Assembly (NCBI GenBank): GCA_002382045.1
Contig: DFZJ01000084.1
Span: 1 to 32,572, forward strand
Length of the DNA: 32,572 nucleotides
Source: Syntrophaceae bacterium UBA4059
Lineage (GTDB): Bacteria; Desulfobacterota; Syntrophia; Syntrophales; Smithellaceae
Direction of reading: 5' to 3'
Position numbers and translations under genes: made by a program. Below are positions 22,848 through 31,679 of this stretch, one piece after another. The notes beneath the pieces were generated by a model. That model made no database searches and was not told the origin of the DNA. It was given only the letters and a program-made list of their open reading frames with translations. The number at the start of each line of letters is the position of its first letter. Position 1 is the stretch's first letter.

Positions 22848-23609
22848 CTACCGGGTAAACTTAACGATACTGCGCAAACGTAAAACAGCCTGGGAATGAA
22901 GCTGGCATACACGCGATTCCGTTAATTCCATCACCCGACCGGCTTCTTTCATGGTCAGTTCTTCATAATAATACAGCGATAAAACGAGTTTCTCTCTGGG
23001 GGGCAATTGATCAATGGCCTGCTTGAGCTTGTCTTTGAATTCCATATCCACGAGCAAGGTCAGTGGATTGCCCTCAACAACTTCCGTCATAACGTCTTCG
23101 CGACTGTATTTCTCAAGATAATCCGGCGGTAAATCTTCCGTTGAAATCATGGAAACGCATCTGGATTCATCCAGAAGCTTAAAATATTCATCCAGCGAGA
23201 TGCCTAACTGCCCGGCAATTTCCGTTTCGTCCGGCGCCCTTCCCAGATTTTTCTTCAGCGTATTCATGGCGCCTTCAATTTTATTATCCTTGCTTCTGGT
23301 TGCCCGGGGAACCCAGTCTCTTGCTCTCAGTTCATCCAGCACCGCCCCCCGGATGCGAAAACTGGCATAGGTTTCAAATTGAACGTTTCTTGTTTTGTCG
23401 TATTTTTCAAGAGCGGACATCAACCCCATGATGCCGACATTGATCAGATCTTCTTTATCCGCAATATCAATGGGTAATTTAGCAGCCAGTCTTCCTACGA
23501 TATTCTTCACCAGCGGCGCATACTGCAGGATGAGGTCATTGCGTTTTTGCCTAAGCGCGGCTTTTGTCGATGATGTTTTCCCAGAAGAATTTAATGCTTC
23601 CGTTTTCAT
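22848..23609 (-). CDS. fliA: Flagellar sigma factor FliA (sigma-28)
   Basis: FliA directs RNA polymerase to late flagellar promoters. The 253-residue protein has region 2 (DLINVGIMGLMSALEKYD, then FETYASFRIRGAVLDELRARDWVPR), region 3 (LGRAPDETEIAGQLGISLDEY) and region 4 with its helix-turn-helix (LPPREKLVLSLYYYEELTMKE, then LTESRVCQLHSQA). All are FliA-type and lack region 1.1. The start codon lies inside flhG, giving a 59-base overlap. GGAAGAG precedes it closely. Its predicted targets here are the promoters at 9842-9868 and 14155-14182, and FlgM (13814-14122) is its inhibitor. Confidence 0.96.
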   Translation of the reverse strand: MKTEALNSSGKTSSTKAALRQKRNDLILQYAPLVKNIVGRLAAKLPIDIADKEDLINVGIMGLMSALEKYDKTRNVQFETYASFRIRGAVLDELRARDWVPRATRSKDNKIEGAMNTLKKNLGRAPDETEIAGQLGISLDEYFKLLDESRCVSMISTEDLPPDYLEKYSREDVMTEVVEGNPLTLLVDMEFKDKLKQAIDQLPPREKLVLSLYYYEELTMKEAGRVMELTESRVCQLHSQAVLRLRSIVKFTR

Positions 23610-24468
23610 ACTCTTCCAAAGTCTCCGCGGAGATTTTTTCAGAGATTTTTGTCAGACATTTCACCGCCGGACATTCCGGGTGCAACTCAGCCACCAGTTT
23701 TTGCTGCCTGACAGATTCTCTTACTTTGTCATCTAATACGATATAGCCTAAATATTCAATCGTTAAATTTAGAAAATGATCTGTCGCGTTGCTGAGTCTT
23801 GAATATATTTCTCTGGCTTCATTTGCGCTCTTAACCATATTGACAATCATCCGGAATCGTCTTTTGGCGTGCCGCTGATACAGAACTTTAATCAGGGCAT
23901 ACGCATCGGTCATCGCGGTTGGTTCAGGCGTGGTCACAACGATGATTTCTTTAGCCGCCATATTAAAATACATCACATTGGAGGATATGCCGGCACTCGT
24001 GTCGATCAGCATAAAATCCAGCGAGTCGTTAAGCGTATTTAATTCATCAATAAGCGTCAGCTTCTGCCCGCGGGAAAGTTCGGCCATTTCGGGAATTCCG
24101 GATGCCGACGGCAGAATTTTTATTCCCCTGGGGCCGCTGATAATGGCTTCCGACAGCGTTTTTTCACCATTCAATACATGATAGAGGTTATAAGGAGAAT
24201 TGATTCCCAAAACGACATCAATATTCGCCAAACCCGCATCAGCATCCAGCACCAGTGTCCTTTTTTTCTGACCGGCCAGCAGGTAGGCCAGATTAGCCGT
24301 GATATTGGTTTTCCCGACACCGCCCTTGCCGCTCGTCACCGATATCACGCGAATGTCATGATGACGCATTGCATAAGCTCCCGTTGCAACAAGCGCGCCT
24401 TCCTGATTGTTCAGATGTTTCTCTTTCTTTTTAATTTCCCGAAGCATTGCTGCCTGATCCACGATCAT
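23551..24468 (-). CDS. flhG: Flagellar number regulator FlhG (FleN/MinD-like ATPase)
   Basis: FlhG is a MinD-type ATPase that limits flagellar number, activates the FlhF GTPase and, in polar flagellates, restrains the sigma-54 activator. The 305-residue protein has the deviant Walker A motif GKGGVGKT (47-54), LVLDADAGLANIDVVLG, and IDTSAGIS as switch II. Its N-terminus holds DQAAMLR (residues 4-10), the FlhF-activating DQAxxLR motif. The ATG at 24468 is preceded by AAGGAG at 4 bases and puts that motif at the extreme N-terminus, as in known FlhG. It lies 46 bases after flhF and overlaps fliA. Confidence 0.96.
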   Translation of the reverse strand: MIVDQAAMLREIKKKEKHLNNQEGALVATGAYAMRHHDIRVISVTSGKGGVGKTNITANLAYLLAGQKKRTLVLDADAGLANIDVVLGINSPYNLYHVLNGEKTLSEAIISGPRGIKILPSASGIPEMAELSRGQKLTLIDELNTLNDSLDFMLIDTSAGISSNVMYFNMAAKEIIVVTTPEPTAMTDAYALIKVLYQRHAKRRFRMIVNMVKSANEAREIYSRLSNATDHFLNLTIEYLGYIVLDDKVRESVRQQKLVAELHPECPAVKCLTKISEKISAETLEEYENGSIKFFWENIIDKSRA

Positions 24469-24514
24469 ATCACTCCTTGCTTGCATTTACATGTCGGTTT
24501 GATCCATATGCCTC

Positions 24515-25675
24515 TCAGTGAGCGGCGCATCTCAACATCAAATTGGCTATTCTGGCCGGTGTGACTTCCTCAATATCCTGCGGCACATTCTGTCCGCAGG
24601 TCAGATAAGTAACCGGTTTGTTCGTGCTGGCAATTATGTCGTAAAGCCTCCCGAATCTTCTGGATTCATCAATTTTAGTAACAATGAGATGATCAATCCG
24701 GAAGCTGTTATATCCCGACACAATATTTTCAAGATGATCTTCACTGCCGGTGGCATTAATCAGTAAATTTTTTTCGATGGCCTGATGAGGGAGTGTCTGT
24801 TCCAGTTTATTGAGATACCCGTCATCCGGTCGTGCGCGACCCGGGGTGTCCACAAGAATAATATCCTTATCCGCAAGAGCGCTCAGCGCTTTCTCAAATG
24901 TCTCGCGTGTGGAAGCCTTCTCCATCCGCAGCCCCATGATTTTCGCGTAGGTTTCCAGTTGTTCGGCTGCGGCAATGCGAATATTATCCGTGCTGATCAG
25001 GCCGACATTTAATTTTTTCATAATCGAATATCGTGCAGCCAGTTTTGCAAGCGTTGTCGTTTTGCCCACGCCGGTGGGACCGATAAACATTTTGATGCGC
25101 TTTTCATGTCCCGTTTGCGAAGCAACGGGCAGCGACTTCATTACATGATTTTCCGCCATTTTCAGCGCCTCCGCTTCACTCAATTGCGCAGGCAGGGATG
25201 CCGTTTGATTCATCGCTTCCACAATACGACAGGAGCCGGCTTGCGAAAATCCGTTGCCGAGTAAATGCAGATACACCCGCCTGTTCAGATCCTGCGGCGC
25301 TTTTCCTTTTCTCATCCCCAGCATGTCAAAAAATGAATTCATCGTTTCCTTCATCTCAGCCAGCTCCAGATGGAGAGAATTTTGCCGGTGCAGGGCTTTG
25401 ATGGATTCCCTGATTTCCTGAAGTTCGTCGCGGAAAAAAGCAAGGACATCCTCTGGATGATCCGTCTTGGTGCCCAGGAAACCCTTTTCTTTTCCGGTTG
25501 GAAGATGATGGGGAAGCGGCGTATTTTCATCACGCGCCGCCATGACTTCAAAGGCATCTTTTCTCCCGCTGCCGATCTTTTTAGCGGATAAAATGACGGC
25601 ATCCGGCCCCAGATCATTTTTAATTTTCGTCATGGCTTCGTTCATGGATGCGACTTCGTATCGTTTCACTTGCAT
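24515..25675 (-). CDS. flhF: Signal-recognition-particle-like GTPase FlhF
   Basis: FlhF is an SRP-type GTPase that sets the site of flagellum assembly. The 386-residue protein has the N-terminal B-domain (KRYEVASMNEAMTKIKNDLG, DAVILSAKK), an N domain (about 95-185) and a G domain with GPTGVGKTTT (199-208), STDNIRIAAAEQL, DTPG near 276 and TKIDES. The ATG at 25675 lies 4 bases after the flhA stop and gives the standard N-terminus. An in-frame ATG at 25717 would overlap flhA and adds an unrelated extension. Confidence 0.96.
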   Translation of the reverse strand: MQVKRYEVASMNEAMTKIKNDLGPDAVILSAKKIGSGRKDAFEVMAARDENTPLPHHLPTGKEKGFLGTKTDHPEDVLAFFRDELQEIRESIKALHRQNSLHLELAEMKETMNSFFDMLGMRKGKAPQDLNRRVYLHLLGNGFSQAGSCRIVEAMNQTASLPAQLSEAEALKMAENHVMKSLPVASQTGHEKRIKMFIGPTGVGKTTTLAKLAARYSIMKKLNVGLISTDNIRIAAAEQLETYAKIMGLRMEKASTRETFEKALSALADKDIILVDTPGRARPDDGYLNKLEQTLPHQAIEKNLLINATGSEDHLENIVSGYNSFRIDHLIVTKIDESRRFGRLYDIIASTNKPVTYLTCGQNVPQDIEEVTPARIANLMLRCAAH

Positions 25676-25679
25676 AGGA

Positions 25680-27761
25680 TCACTCGACCATTCCCAGAGA
25701 TTTAATATTCGCTTCACGTGCTATTTCATTGTGCGCCAGAAAGACCAGATTGGGATAAAACTTTTCCAGAACCTTGCGGAAATGAATTCGTGTATTGGGT
25801 GAACAAAGAACGATCGGCTGCAGACCACCGGCGGCGAAAGTACTGATCATTTTTTGAAGATTGGCCACTATCTTTTTGACCAGATTCGGATCAGGAGAGA
25901 CAAAGGACTCATGTTCCGTATGCGAAATGGAACGGCTGATCTTGTCTTCGATATCGGGGGACATAATCATAACCGTAATATTACCGTCCCTGTCCTGATA
26001 CTGCTTGGTAATCGCCCGCCCCAAAGCCTGCCTCACATAGCCGGTCAGAATATCCGCATTTTTGGTCATCCCGACATACTCGCCCATCGTTTCAATAATG
26101 GTGAGTAAATCGCGGATGGATACTCGTTCGCGTAACAAACGCTGCAAAACCCGATGAAGCAGATTGATCGGAACAACTTTAGGGACAATCTCTTTGACAA
26201 CGCGCGGATAGAGCTGTTCCAGATTATCAACCAATGACTGAACTTCCTGTCGCCCCATTAACTCATCGGCATATGTTTTGGTCAGTTCCGTCAAATGGGT
26301 CGTCATAACGGTGGACGGATCGACGACAACATAACCTTTGGCCATAATGGCATCTTTATCCCGATCCGTGACCCACATCGCGGGCAGGCCGAAAGCCGGT
26401 TCTTTGGTGGGAATACCATTGATTTTCATGCTTTTTTCGTCACCGGCAATGACTAAGTGATGTCCCATCATGACCGAACCGCGGGCAACTTCGACACCCT
26501 TGAGCAACACACTGTATTCTTCCGGTTTTAATTTCAAATTGTCACGGATATGAATCGCCGGCATGATAAAGCCCATATCCGTGGCCAGTTGACGACGAAG
26601 GGCTTTAATCCTCTGCAATAACTCTCCGCCCTGAGACGCGTCAACCATCGGAATCAGCGCATACCCGACTTCAAGACCCATGGCATCCAGCGGCGCAATG
26701 GCATCCACCTGCTCTGCCGCCTCTGGCGCTTCCGTTTCTTGTGCTTCTGCCTCAAGCTTTTTCGCGGCAATGCTCTTCACGACCCGATAGGCTGCAAACG
26801 CAATGATCGCGGCAACAATCAAGAAAGACATTTTAGGCATGCCCGGAATCAGCGCAAAAACAAACAACAATATGGCTGCCGTAGCAATGGCCCTCGGCTG
26901 AGTAAAAACCTGCGTTTTCACTTCATCGCCCAGTTCAGCAGACGTTGCCGTTCTGGTTACCAGAAGACCGGCCGCCGTGGATACGATCAAAGCGGGCACC
27001 TGCGTCACCAGACCGTCACCAACCGTCAACAAAGTATAATTGCGTGCGGCATCAACCACCGGCATACCCATTTGCAACACACCGATAATCAATCCACCGA
27101 TGATATTAACCAAAACAATCAGGATACCCGCAACCGCATCGCCGCGGACAAACTTACTGGCGCCGTCCATCGCACCATAGAAATTGGCTTCCTGCTCAAT
27201 CTCGACACGCCTGCGTCTCGCATCCGTATCCGAAATCAAACCGGCATTCAAATCCGCGTCAATGCTCATTTGCTTGCCGGGCATGGCATCCAGAGTAAAA
27301 CGAGCCGATACTTCCGCTACCCGGGTTGCGCCTTTGGTAATGACGACAAAATTAATGAGCACTAAAACCAGGAAAACGACTAAACCAACGACATAATTTC
27401 CGCCGACCACAAAGGTTCCAAACGCCTGGATAACCTGACCCGCGGCACTGGCGCCTTCGTTGCCGTGCAGGAGAATCAGTCGCGTGGAAGCCACATTGAG
27501 CGACAGACGCAACAGGGTTATAATCAGCAATACGGACGGAAATACTGAAAATTGCAGCGGCTTTAAAACATACATGGACATGAGAAGAATAATAATCGAG
27601 AGCGCTAAACTTAAGGATAACAGAATGTCCAGTAAAAAAGTGGGGATCGGAATAATCATCACCATGAGAATGGCGATAACCGCCATGGCGATCATGGCCG
27701 AATTTGATGTTGCCGAATCCAGGAAGGTATTTCCACCCGTTATTTCTTGCGCATTAGCCAT
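25680..27761 (-). CDS. flhA: Flagellar type III export gate protein FlhA
   Basis: FlhA is the major export-gate membrane protein. It uses the proton motive force and docks chaperone-substrate complexes. The 693-residue length is standard. The N-terminal half has eight predicted membrane helices. The FHIPEP-family cytoplasmic loop includes GATRVAEVSARFTLDAMPGK, MSIDADLNAGLI and EANFYGAMDGASKFVRGDA. The C-terminal cytoplasmic half (about 350-693) has VEVARGSVMMGHHLVI and PSTVMTTHLTEL. It starts 6 bases after the flhB stop. Confidence 0.98.
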   Translation of the reverse strand: MANAQEITGGNTFLDSATSNSAMIAMAVIAILMVMIIPIPTFLLDILLSLSLALSIIILLMSMYVLKPLQFSVFPSVLLIITLLRLSLNVASTRLILLHGNEGASAAGQVIQAFGTFVVGGNYVVGLVVFLVLVLINFVVITKGATRVAEVSARFTLDAMPGKQMSIDADLNAGLISDTDARRRRVEIEQEANFYGAMDGASKFVRGDAVAGILIVLVNIIGGLIIGVLQMGMPVVDAARNYTLLTVGDGLVTQVPALIVSTAAGLLVTRTATSAELGDEVKTQVFTQPRAIATAAILLFVFALIPGMPKMSFLIVAAIIAFAAYRVVKSIAAKKLEAEAQETEAPEAAEQVDAIAPLDAMGLEVGYALIPMVDASQGGELLQRIKALRRQLATDMGFIMPAIHIRDNLKLKPEEYSVLLKGVEVARGSVMMGHHLVIAGDEKSMKINGIPTKEPAFGLPAMWVTDRDKDAIMAKGYVVVDPSTVMTTHLTELTKTYADELMGRQEVQSLVDNLEQLYPRVVKEIVPKVVPINLLHRVLQRLLRERVSIRDLLTIIETMGEYVGMTKNADILTGYVRQALGRAITKQYQDRDGNITVMIMSPDIEDKISRSISHTEHESFVSPDPNLVKKIVANLQKMISTFAAGGLQPIVLCSPNTRIHFRKVLEKFYPNLVFLAHNEIAREANIKSLGMVE

Positions 27762-27767
27762 TTTCTG

Positions 27768-28841
27768 TTATCCGAATATCTTTATATTTTTTTGCTCGTA
27801 AACAAACGCCAGAACTTCCGCGACCGCTTTGTAAAGATCTTCCGGCACCGGATGGTTCAGTTGAACAATCTTATACAATACCTGTGCCAGAGGTTTGTTT
27901 TCGATGATGGGAACATCATTTTCCCGCGCGATATCTCGAATCTTCTCAGCGATAAAATCCGCGCCTTTCGCCACGACAATCGGCGCCTGCATATCTGCCG
28001 GATTATATTGAATAGCGACCGCCAGATGGGTCGGGTTGGTAATCACCACGTCCGCCTTCGGCACTTCGGCCATCATCCGCTTCTGGGCCATTTCTCTCTG
28101 AATCCGGCGAATCCTGGCTTTGATCATCGGATCGCCTTCCGTATTCTTATATTCATCCTTGATTTCCTGCTTAGTCATGCGGATGCTTTTCTCAAATTCC
28201 CAGCGTTGATAGGCATAATCGAGTATCGCCAGAAAGACGAGCACAACCGTCACGTACATCAAGATTTTAAAACAGATGCTGCCAATATAACTGAGCATTC
28301 CCCAGATCGAATGATCGGCCAGCGGCATCAAGTTATCAAATTCATTGCGAATAATAAGGTAGGCCACCCCTCCGATAATACAAATCTTCAGGATGCCCTT
28401 GAAAAGCTCCGCGATGGAACGCGTTGAAAACAGCCTTTTGAATCCTTTGGCAGGACTGATTTTATCAAATTTCGGTTGAAGGGATTCAGAAGAAAACATG
28501 AACCCGACTTGCAGAACATTCCCCAGGATGGCCGCAATCAGAACGGCGATTAAAAGGGGAAATAGTATTCCAAATCCTTTGAATATATAGCCAGTTATGA
28601 TTGCAGGCACACTGTCTTGCGTCAAAATGACTTGCCCTGAATCACGAAACCCGGACGTCATGACATCCATTGTCTTTAAAAGAAGCGTAGAACCGCCAAA
28701 GTAAAAAAACAGGAGTCCGGCGACAAGAATAGTCACCGAAACCAATTCCTGCGATCGGGCTACCTGGCCTTTTTCACGACTTTCTTCGCGCCGTTTACTG
28801 GTGGCTTGCTCTGTTCGTTCCTGGTCATCATTTTCGGCCAT
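27768..28841 (-). CDS. flhB: Flagellar type III export switch protein FlhB
   Basis: FlhB is the export-gate subunit whose self-cleavage switches secretion from rod/hook to filament substrates. The 357-residue protein has four membrane helices (about 30-210) after a basic N-terminus, then the cytoplasmic domain with the autocleavage site NPTH at 269-272, the same number as in Salmonella. The tail includes ADFIAEKIRDIARENDVP and LYKAVAEVLAFVY. GGAGATCC precedes the ATG. An 80-base gap to fliR holds a TTGAC/GTCAA inverted repeat (28860-28875) of unknown meaning. The separate FhlB gene at 19001-19300 duplicates the C-terminal part. Confidence 0.98.
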   Translation of the reverse strand: MAENDDQERTEQATSKRREESREKGQVARSQELVSVTILVAGLLFFYFGGSTLLLKTMDVMTSGFRDSGQVILTQDSVPAIITGYIFKGFGILFPLLIAVLIAAILGNVLQVGFMFSSESLQPKFDKISPAKGFKRLFSTRSIAELFKGILKICIIGGVAYLIIRNEFDNLMPLADHSIWGMLSYIGSICFKILMYVTVVLVFLAILDYAYQRWEFEKSIRMTKQEIKDEYKNTEGDPMIKARIRRIQREMAQKRMMAEVPKADVVITNPTHLAVAIQYNPADMQAPIVVAKGADFIAEKIRDIARENDVPIIENKPLAQVLYKIVQLNHPVPEDLYKAVAEVLAFVYEQKNIKIFG

Positions 28842-28921
28842 TGGATCTCCAACAACTTATTGACAGGTGCGTCAATATTTCGTTATGCTTACTGTCCTTC
28901 TGCGACCATATTCTGACACCC

Positions 28922-29701
28922 TCACATCAGGCGCATCACCGTAACAATCTTGCCTTCCAATCCATTGAAAATAGCTTGTGTCATCCGGACAAAGAGCGGC
29001 GCCGTTATCCCTAAAAAAATGAGACCGAGCGATATCTGCAGGGGAAAACCAACAATAAAAATATTCATTTGCGGCACCGTGCGCGCAATGACCCCCAATC
29101 CCACATTGGTAAATATCATCACCGCCATAATCGGCGCCGCAATTTTCACGGCGATGACAAACAGATCCCTGGAGACATCAAAGATAAATTGCATGAGCTG
29201 ACCGGAAAAATGAAAGCTCAAAGGGGTTATTAAAATGTAACTCTGAAAAATAGCCTGAAAAAACAAATGATGCGCATTGACGGTCAGAAACACCAGCATG
29301 GCAATCAGATACTGTAATTCCGTGATGACGGACGACATTTGGGAAGTCATGGGATCGATGACATTGGCGACTGAAAAACCCATCTGAAAGCCGATGATGT
29401 CGCCCGCCATTCTAATCCCCGCAAACACCAGTCTGGCGACAAAACCGATCGTCACACCGATCAGCACTTCTCCGATCATGAGAAAGATCAATTGAATGAA
29501 ATGCATATGCTTGGTCGATGGAATCTGAGAGACTAACAAAGGAAAGATGATCAGTGTAACTATAATGGAGAGAGCGGCTTTAACCTTAGCCGGAACAGTC
29601 GACTCGGAAATTACCGGTATGGTAACAATAATAGCGCTGACCCGTAGTAATATCAAAATGAAGGCATCGAGGTGCTCCGCGGATAAGAAAGGCAAACTCA
29701 T
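28922..29701 (-). CDS. fliR: Flagellar type III export gate protein FliR
   Basis: FliR joins FliP and FliQ in the export-gate core. The 259-residue protein is highly hydrophobic with about six membrane segments. The family pattern includes GEVLIGVTIGFVARLVFAG, GFQMGFSVANVIDP and FVIAVKIAAPIMAVMIFTN, then the late FIVGFPLQISLGL. Length matches E. coli FliR (261). It lies between fliQ (51-base gap) and flhB. TGGAGT upstream of the ATG is the likely ribosome binding site. Confidence 0.97.
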   Translation of the reverse strand: MSLPFLSAEHLDAFILILLRVSAIIVTIPVISESTVPAKVKAALSIIVTLIIFPLLVSQIPSTKHMHFIQLIFLMIGEVLIGVTIGFVARLVFAGIRMAGDIIGFQMGFSVANVIDPMTSQMSSVITELQYLIAMLVFLTVNAHHLFFQAIFQSYILITPLSFHFSGQLMQFIFDVSRDLFVIAVKIAAPIMAVMIFTNVGLGVIARTVPQMNIFIVGFPLQISLGLIFLGITAPLFVRMTQAIFNGLEGKIVTVMRLM

Positions 29702-29752
29702 TTAAATGGACTCCATCTTCGTCACTGGTCATTTCAGCAGGCCAAATCTTCC

Positions 29753-30022
29753 TCACTTGATATACAAAGGAATATTGATAAATAAATTCTGCGTATAACT
29801 GATCATCATCCCCATCATCCAGGGAAGCGCCGCGATCAGTGTTACTAAAACGGCCACAATCTTGGGCACGAAAACCAGCGTCATTTCCTGAATCTGAGTG
29901 ACAGCCTGAAACAGACTGATGATGACGCCGACCACCAATCCGACAATCAGCATGGGAGCTGCAACCAGCAGCGTAATCTTGATCGTTTCCGCCATTAATC
30001 CGATAATTGTATCCGGCGTCAT
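29753..30022 (-). CDS. fliQ: Flagellar type III export gate protein FliQ
   Basis: FliQ is a small export-gate subunit. The 89-residue protein has two membrane helices. Family features are MTPDTIIGLMAETIKITLLVAAP at the start (shown here in part: ETIKITLLVAAPML), VVGVIISLFQAVTQIQEMTL and FVPKIVAVL. Length equals that of E. coli FliQ. It follows fliP by 16 bases. Confidence 0.97.
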   Translation of the reverse strand: MTPDTIIGLMAETIKITLLVAAPMLIVGLVVGVIISLFQAVTQIQEMTLVFVPKIVAVLVTLIAALPWMMGMMISYTQNLFINIPLYIK

Positions 30023-30038
30023 TTTCTTTTTTCCTTAT

Positions 30039-30812
30039 TTAATGAAAGCTTTGCACCAAAGAGCCGACAATCAAATGCCAGCCATCTACCAGCACAAATA
30101 ACAGCAGCTTGAACGGGAGACTTACCATAATCGGCGGCAGCATCATCATCCCCATAGATAACAGCACGCTCGCCACCACCATATCCAGAATTAAAAAAGG
30201 TAAATAAATCATAAAACCGATTTGAAACGCCGTTTTCAGCTCACTGATGACAAACGCCGGTATCAGCGTGGTCAGCGTTACATCTTCGGGTTTGGCCGGC
30301 CGCGGTTCTTTGGCAATTTTAATAAATAATGCCAAGTCTTTTTCCCGCACTTGTTTGAGCATAAATTCCTTGACCGGAACGACAGCCCGCGTCATTGCAA
30401 TTTCCCCGGAAATCTGTTCCGCATAATAGGGTTTGAGCGCTTCCGTATTGACGCGATTGATGACCGGAGACATAATAAAGAAAGTTAAAAATAACGTCAT
30501 GCCGACAATCACCTGATTAGGCGGCATCTGCTGGGTGCCCAACGCCGTCCGGATGAGTGATAAAACAATAATGATTCTGGTAAAAGACGTCACCATCAGC
30601 AGGATGGCCGGCGCCAGGGACAGAATGGTTAATAGAATGACGAGTTGAATCAGCGACTGCACCTTCTCCGGTTCGGTTGTTCCGCTGTTCAGCGTTAAAT
30701 TGACATTAGGCAGTGAAAAAGGTTGAGCAGCCGAGGCCAGCTGAGGCGCCAGAAAAGAACAAATTGCCAATCCTAACATTAAACCTGTAATCGTCAGCAG
30801 TGTCTTTTTCAT
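30039..30812 (-). CDS. fliP: Flagellar type III export gate protein FliP
   Basis: FliP forms the core channel of the export gate. The 257-residue protein has a cleavable signal peptide (about 1-28, QLASAA), as FliP often does, then four membrane helices. Signatures are MVTSFTRIIIVLSLIRTALG, PPNQVIVGMTLFLTFFIMSP and the C-terminal MGMMMLPPIMVSLPFKLLLF. The ATG overlaps the fliO stop by 4 bases. Confidence 0.98.
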   Translation of the reverse strand: MKKTLLTITGLMLGLAICSFLAPQLASAAQPFSLPNVNLTLNSGTTEPEKVQSLIQLVILLTILSLAPAILLMVTSFTRIIIVLSLIRTALGTQQMPPNQVIVGMTLFLTFFIMSPVINRVNTEALKPYYAEQISGEIAMTRAVVPVKEFMLKQVREKDLALFIKIAKEPRPAKPEDVTLTTLIPAFVISELKTAFQIGFMIYLPFLILDMVVASVLLSMGMMMLPPIMVSLPFKLLLFVLVDGWHLIVGSLVQSFH

Positions 30813-31210
30813 TTTGAGGACTTACCCGTTTTTCTTCCGGCGGATAAATTGACCATGGATAATAATCTTGCAACTTTTTCTCCGGAGAAAGGACTGGTTG
30901 GCGGTTGACTGCGTTGCGACTTGATTTTGGCGATGGCGTGCGGATCATCAATACGGGCCAGGGGTGTCATCTGCTGACCGGTCATCCCCACAACAATGAC
31001 CTGATCCATCACCTCGACCAGAACAATGCTGGCTTTAGGACCCAGATAGCGGGATGATAAAATATTTATTAAAGACTGATGATCGGCGGACGGCGCAGAG
31101 TGCCCCATAAAATTTTTAACGAAATACATGACGCCGATGAGAAGACCCAAAACAATCGCCAGGGCAAAAATCATTTTCAGAAATGAAGACAGCAGTGAAA
31201 GATTGTCCAT
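30809..31210 (-). CDS. fliO: Flagellar export gate assembly protein FliO
   Basis: FliO helps fold and assemble FliP. The 133-residue protein has one N-terminal membrane helix (about 12-32), then a small cytoplasmic domain with the typical pattern ILSSRYLGPKASIVLVEVMDQVIVVGMT. A disordered, basic tail ends it. Position between fliN and fliP and the 4-base overlap with fliP fit. FliO is poorly conserved in general, but the LGPKASIVLVEV..Q..VVG core is convincing. Confidence 0.92.
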   Translation of the reverse strand: MDNLSLLSSFLKMIFALAIVLGLLIGVMYFVKNFMGHSAPSADHQSLINILSSRYLGPKASIVLVEVMDQVIVVGMTGQQMTPLARIDDPHAIAKIKSQRSQPPTSPFSGEKVARLLSMVNLSAGRKTGKSSK

Positions 31211-31223
31211 TAAATGTTCTCAC

Positions 31224-31679
31224 TTAACCTAATTTATTGACACGTTCAGCCGGAGAAACAATGTCCGTCAGACGTACACCGAATTTTTCATTAACCACAA
31301 CCACTTCGCCACGGGCAATCAGCCGCTGATTCACATAAATATCCATCGGTTCACCCGCCAGCTTGGAAAGTTCCAGAACGGACCCCTGACCCAGCTGAAG
31401 CAGCTCACTGATGAGCATCTTGCTTCTTCCGAGTTCCGCAGTCAGGGTCAGCGGAATATCCATAATGAAGTCCAGGTTGAAATTGGTCTTCCCTTCCGGC
31501 TTCGCTTTTTGCAATTCTTCAAAATGGACATTGGATATTTCCGTTTTGGGTCCGGCCGGGTGGGCGGATTGTTCCATCTCATCCTTGACGTCGTCCCAGC
31601 TGATGTTATCATCCGCCGGAGCCGGTTCTTTTGCGGAGCCTACGCCCTTCATCAATTCATCAATTTCATTCTGTTCCAT
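31224..31679 (-). CDS. fliN: Flagellar motor switch protein FliN
   Basis: FliN forms the base of the C ring and binds FliH and CheY-P. The 151-residue protein ends with the SpoA (surface presentation) domain at about 73-147: PLTLTAELGRSKMLISELLQLGQGSVLEL in two parts, then AGEPMDIYVNQRLIARGEVVVVNEKFGVRLTDI. The N-terminal extension (1-70) is acidic and opens with MEQNEIDELMKG, which looks like the CheY-P binding motif normally at the FliM N-terminus. It overlaps the end of fliM by 14 bases. Confidence 0.96.
   Translation of the reverse strand: MEQNEIDELMKGVGSAKEPAPADDNISWDDVKDEMEQSAHPAGPKTEISNVHFEELQKAKPEGKTNFNLDFIMDIPLTLTAELGRSKMLISELLQLGQGSVLELSKLAGEPMDIYVNQRLIARGEVVVVNEKFGVRLTDIVSPAERVNKLG

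Noticed and set aside
26739..27365. 208-codon antisense frame inside flhA
   Set aside because: Rich in N, R, H and Q, typical of the antisense of a hydrophobic membrane protein; flhA is certain on the other strand.
28860..28875. TTGAC-N6-GTCAA inverted repeat between fliR and flhB as operator or terminator
   Set aside because: Five-base arms in a short gap, no T-run and no promoter nearby; too weak to annotate.
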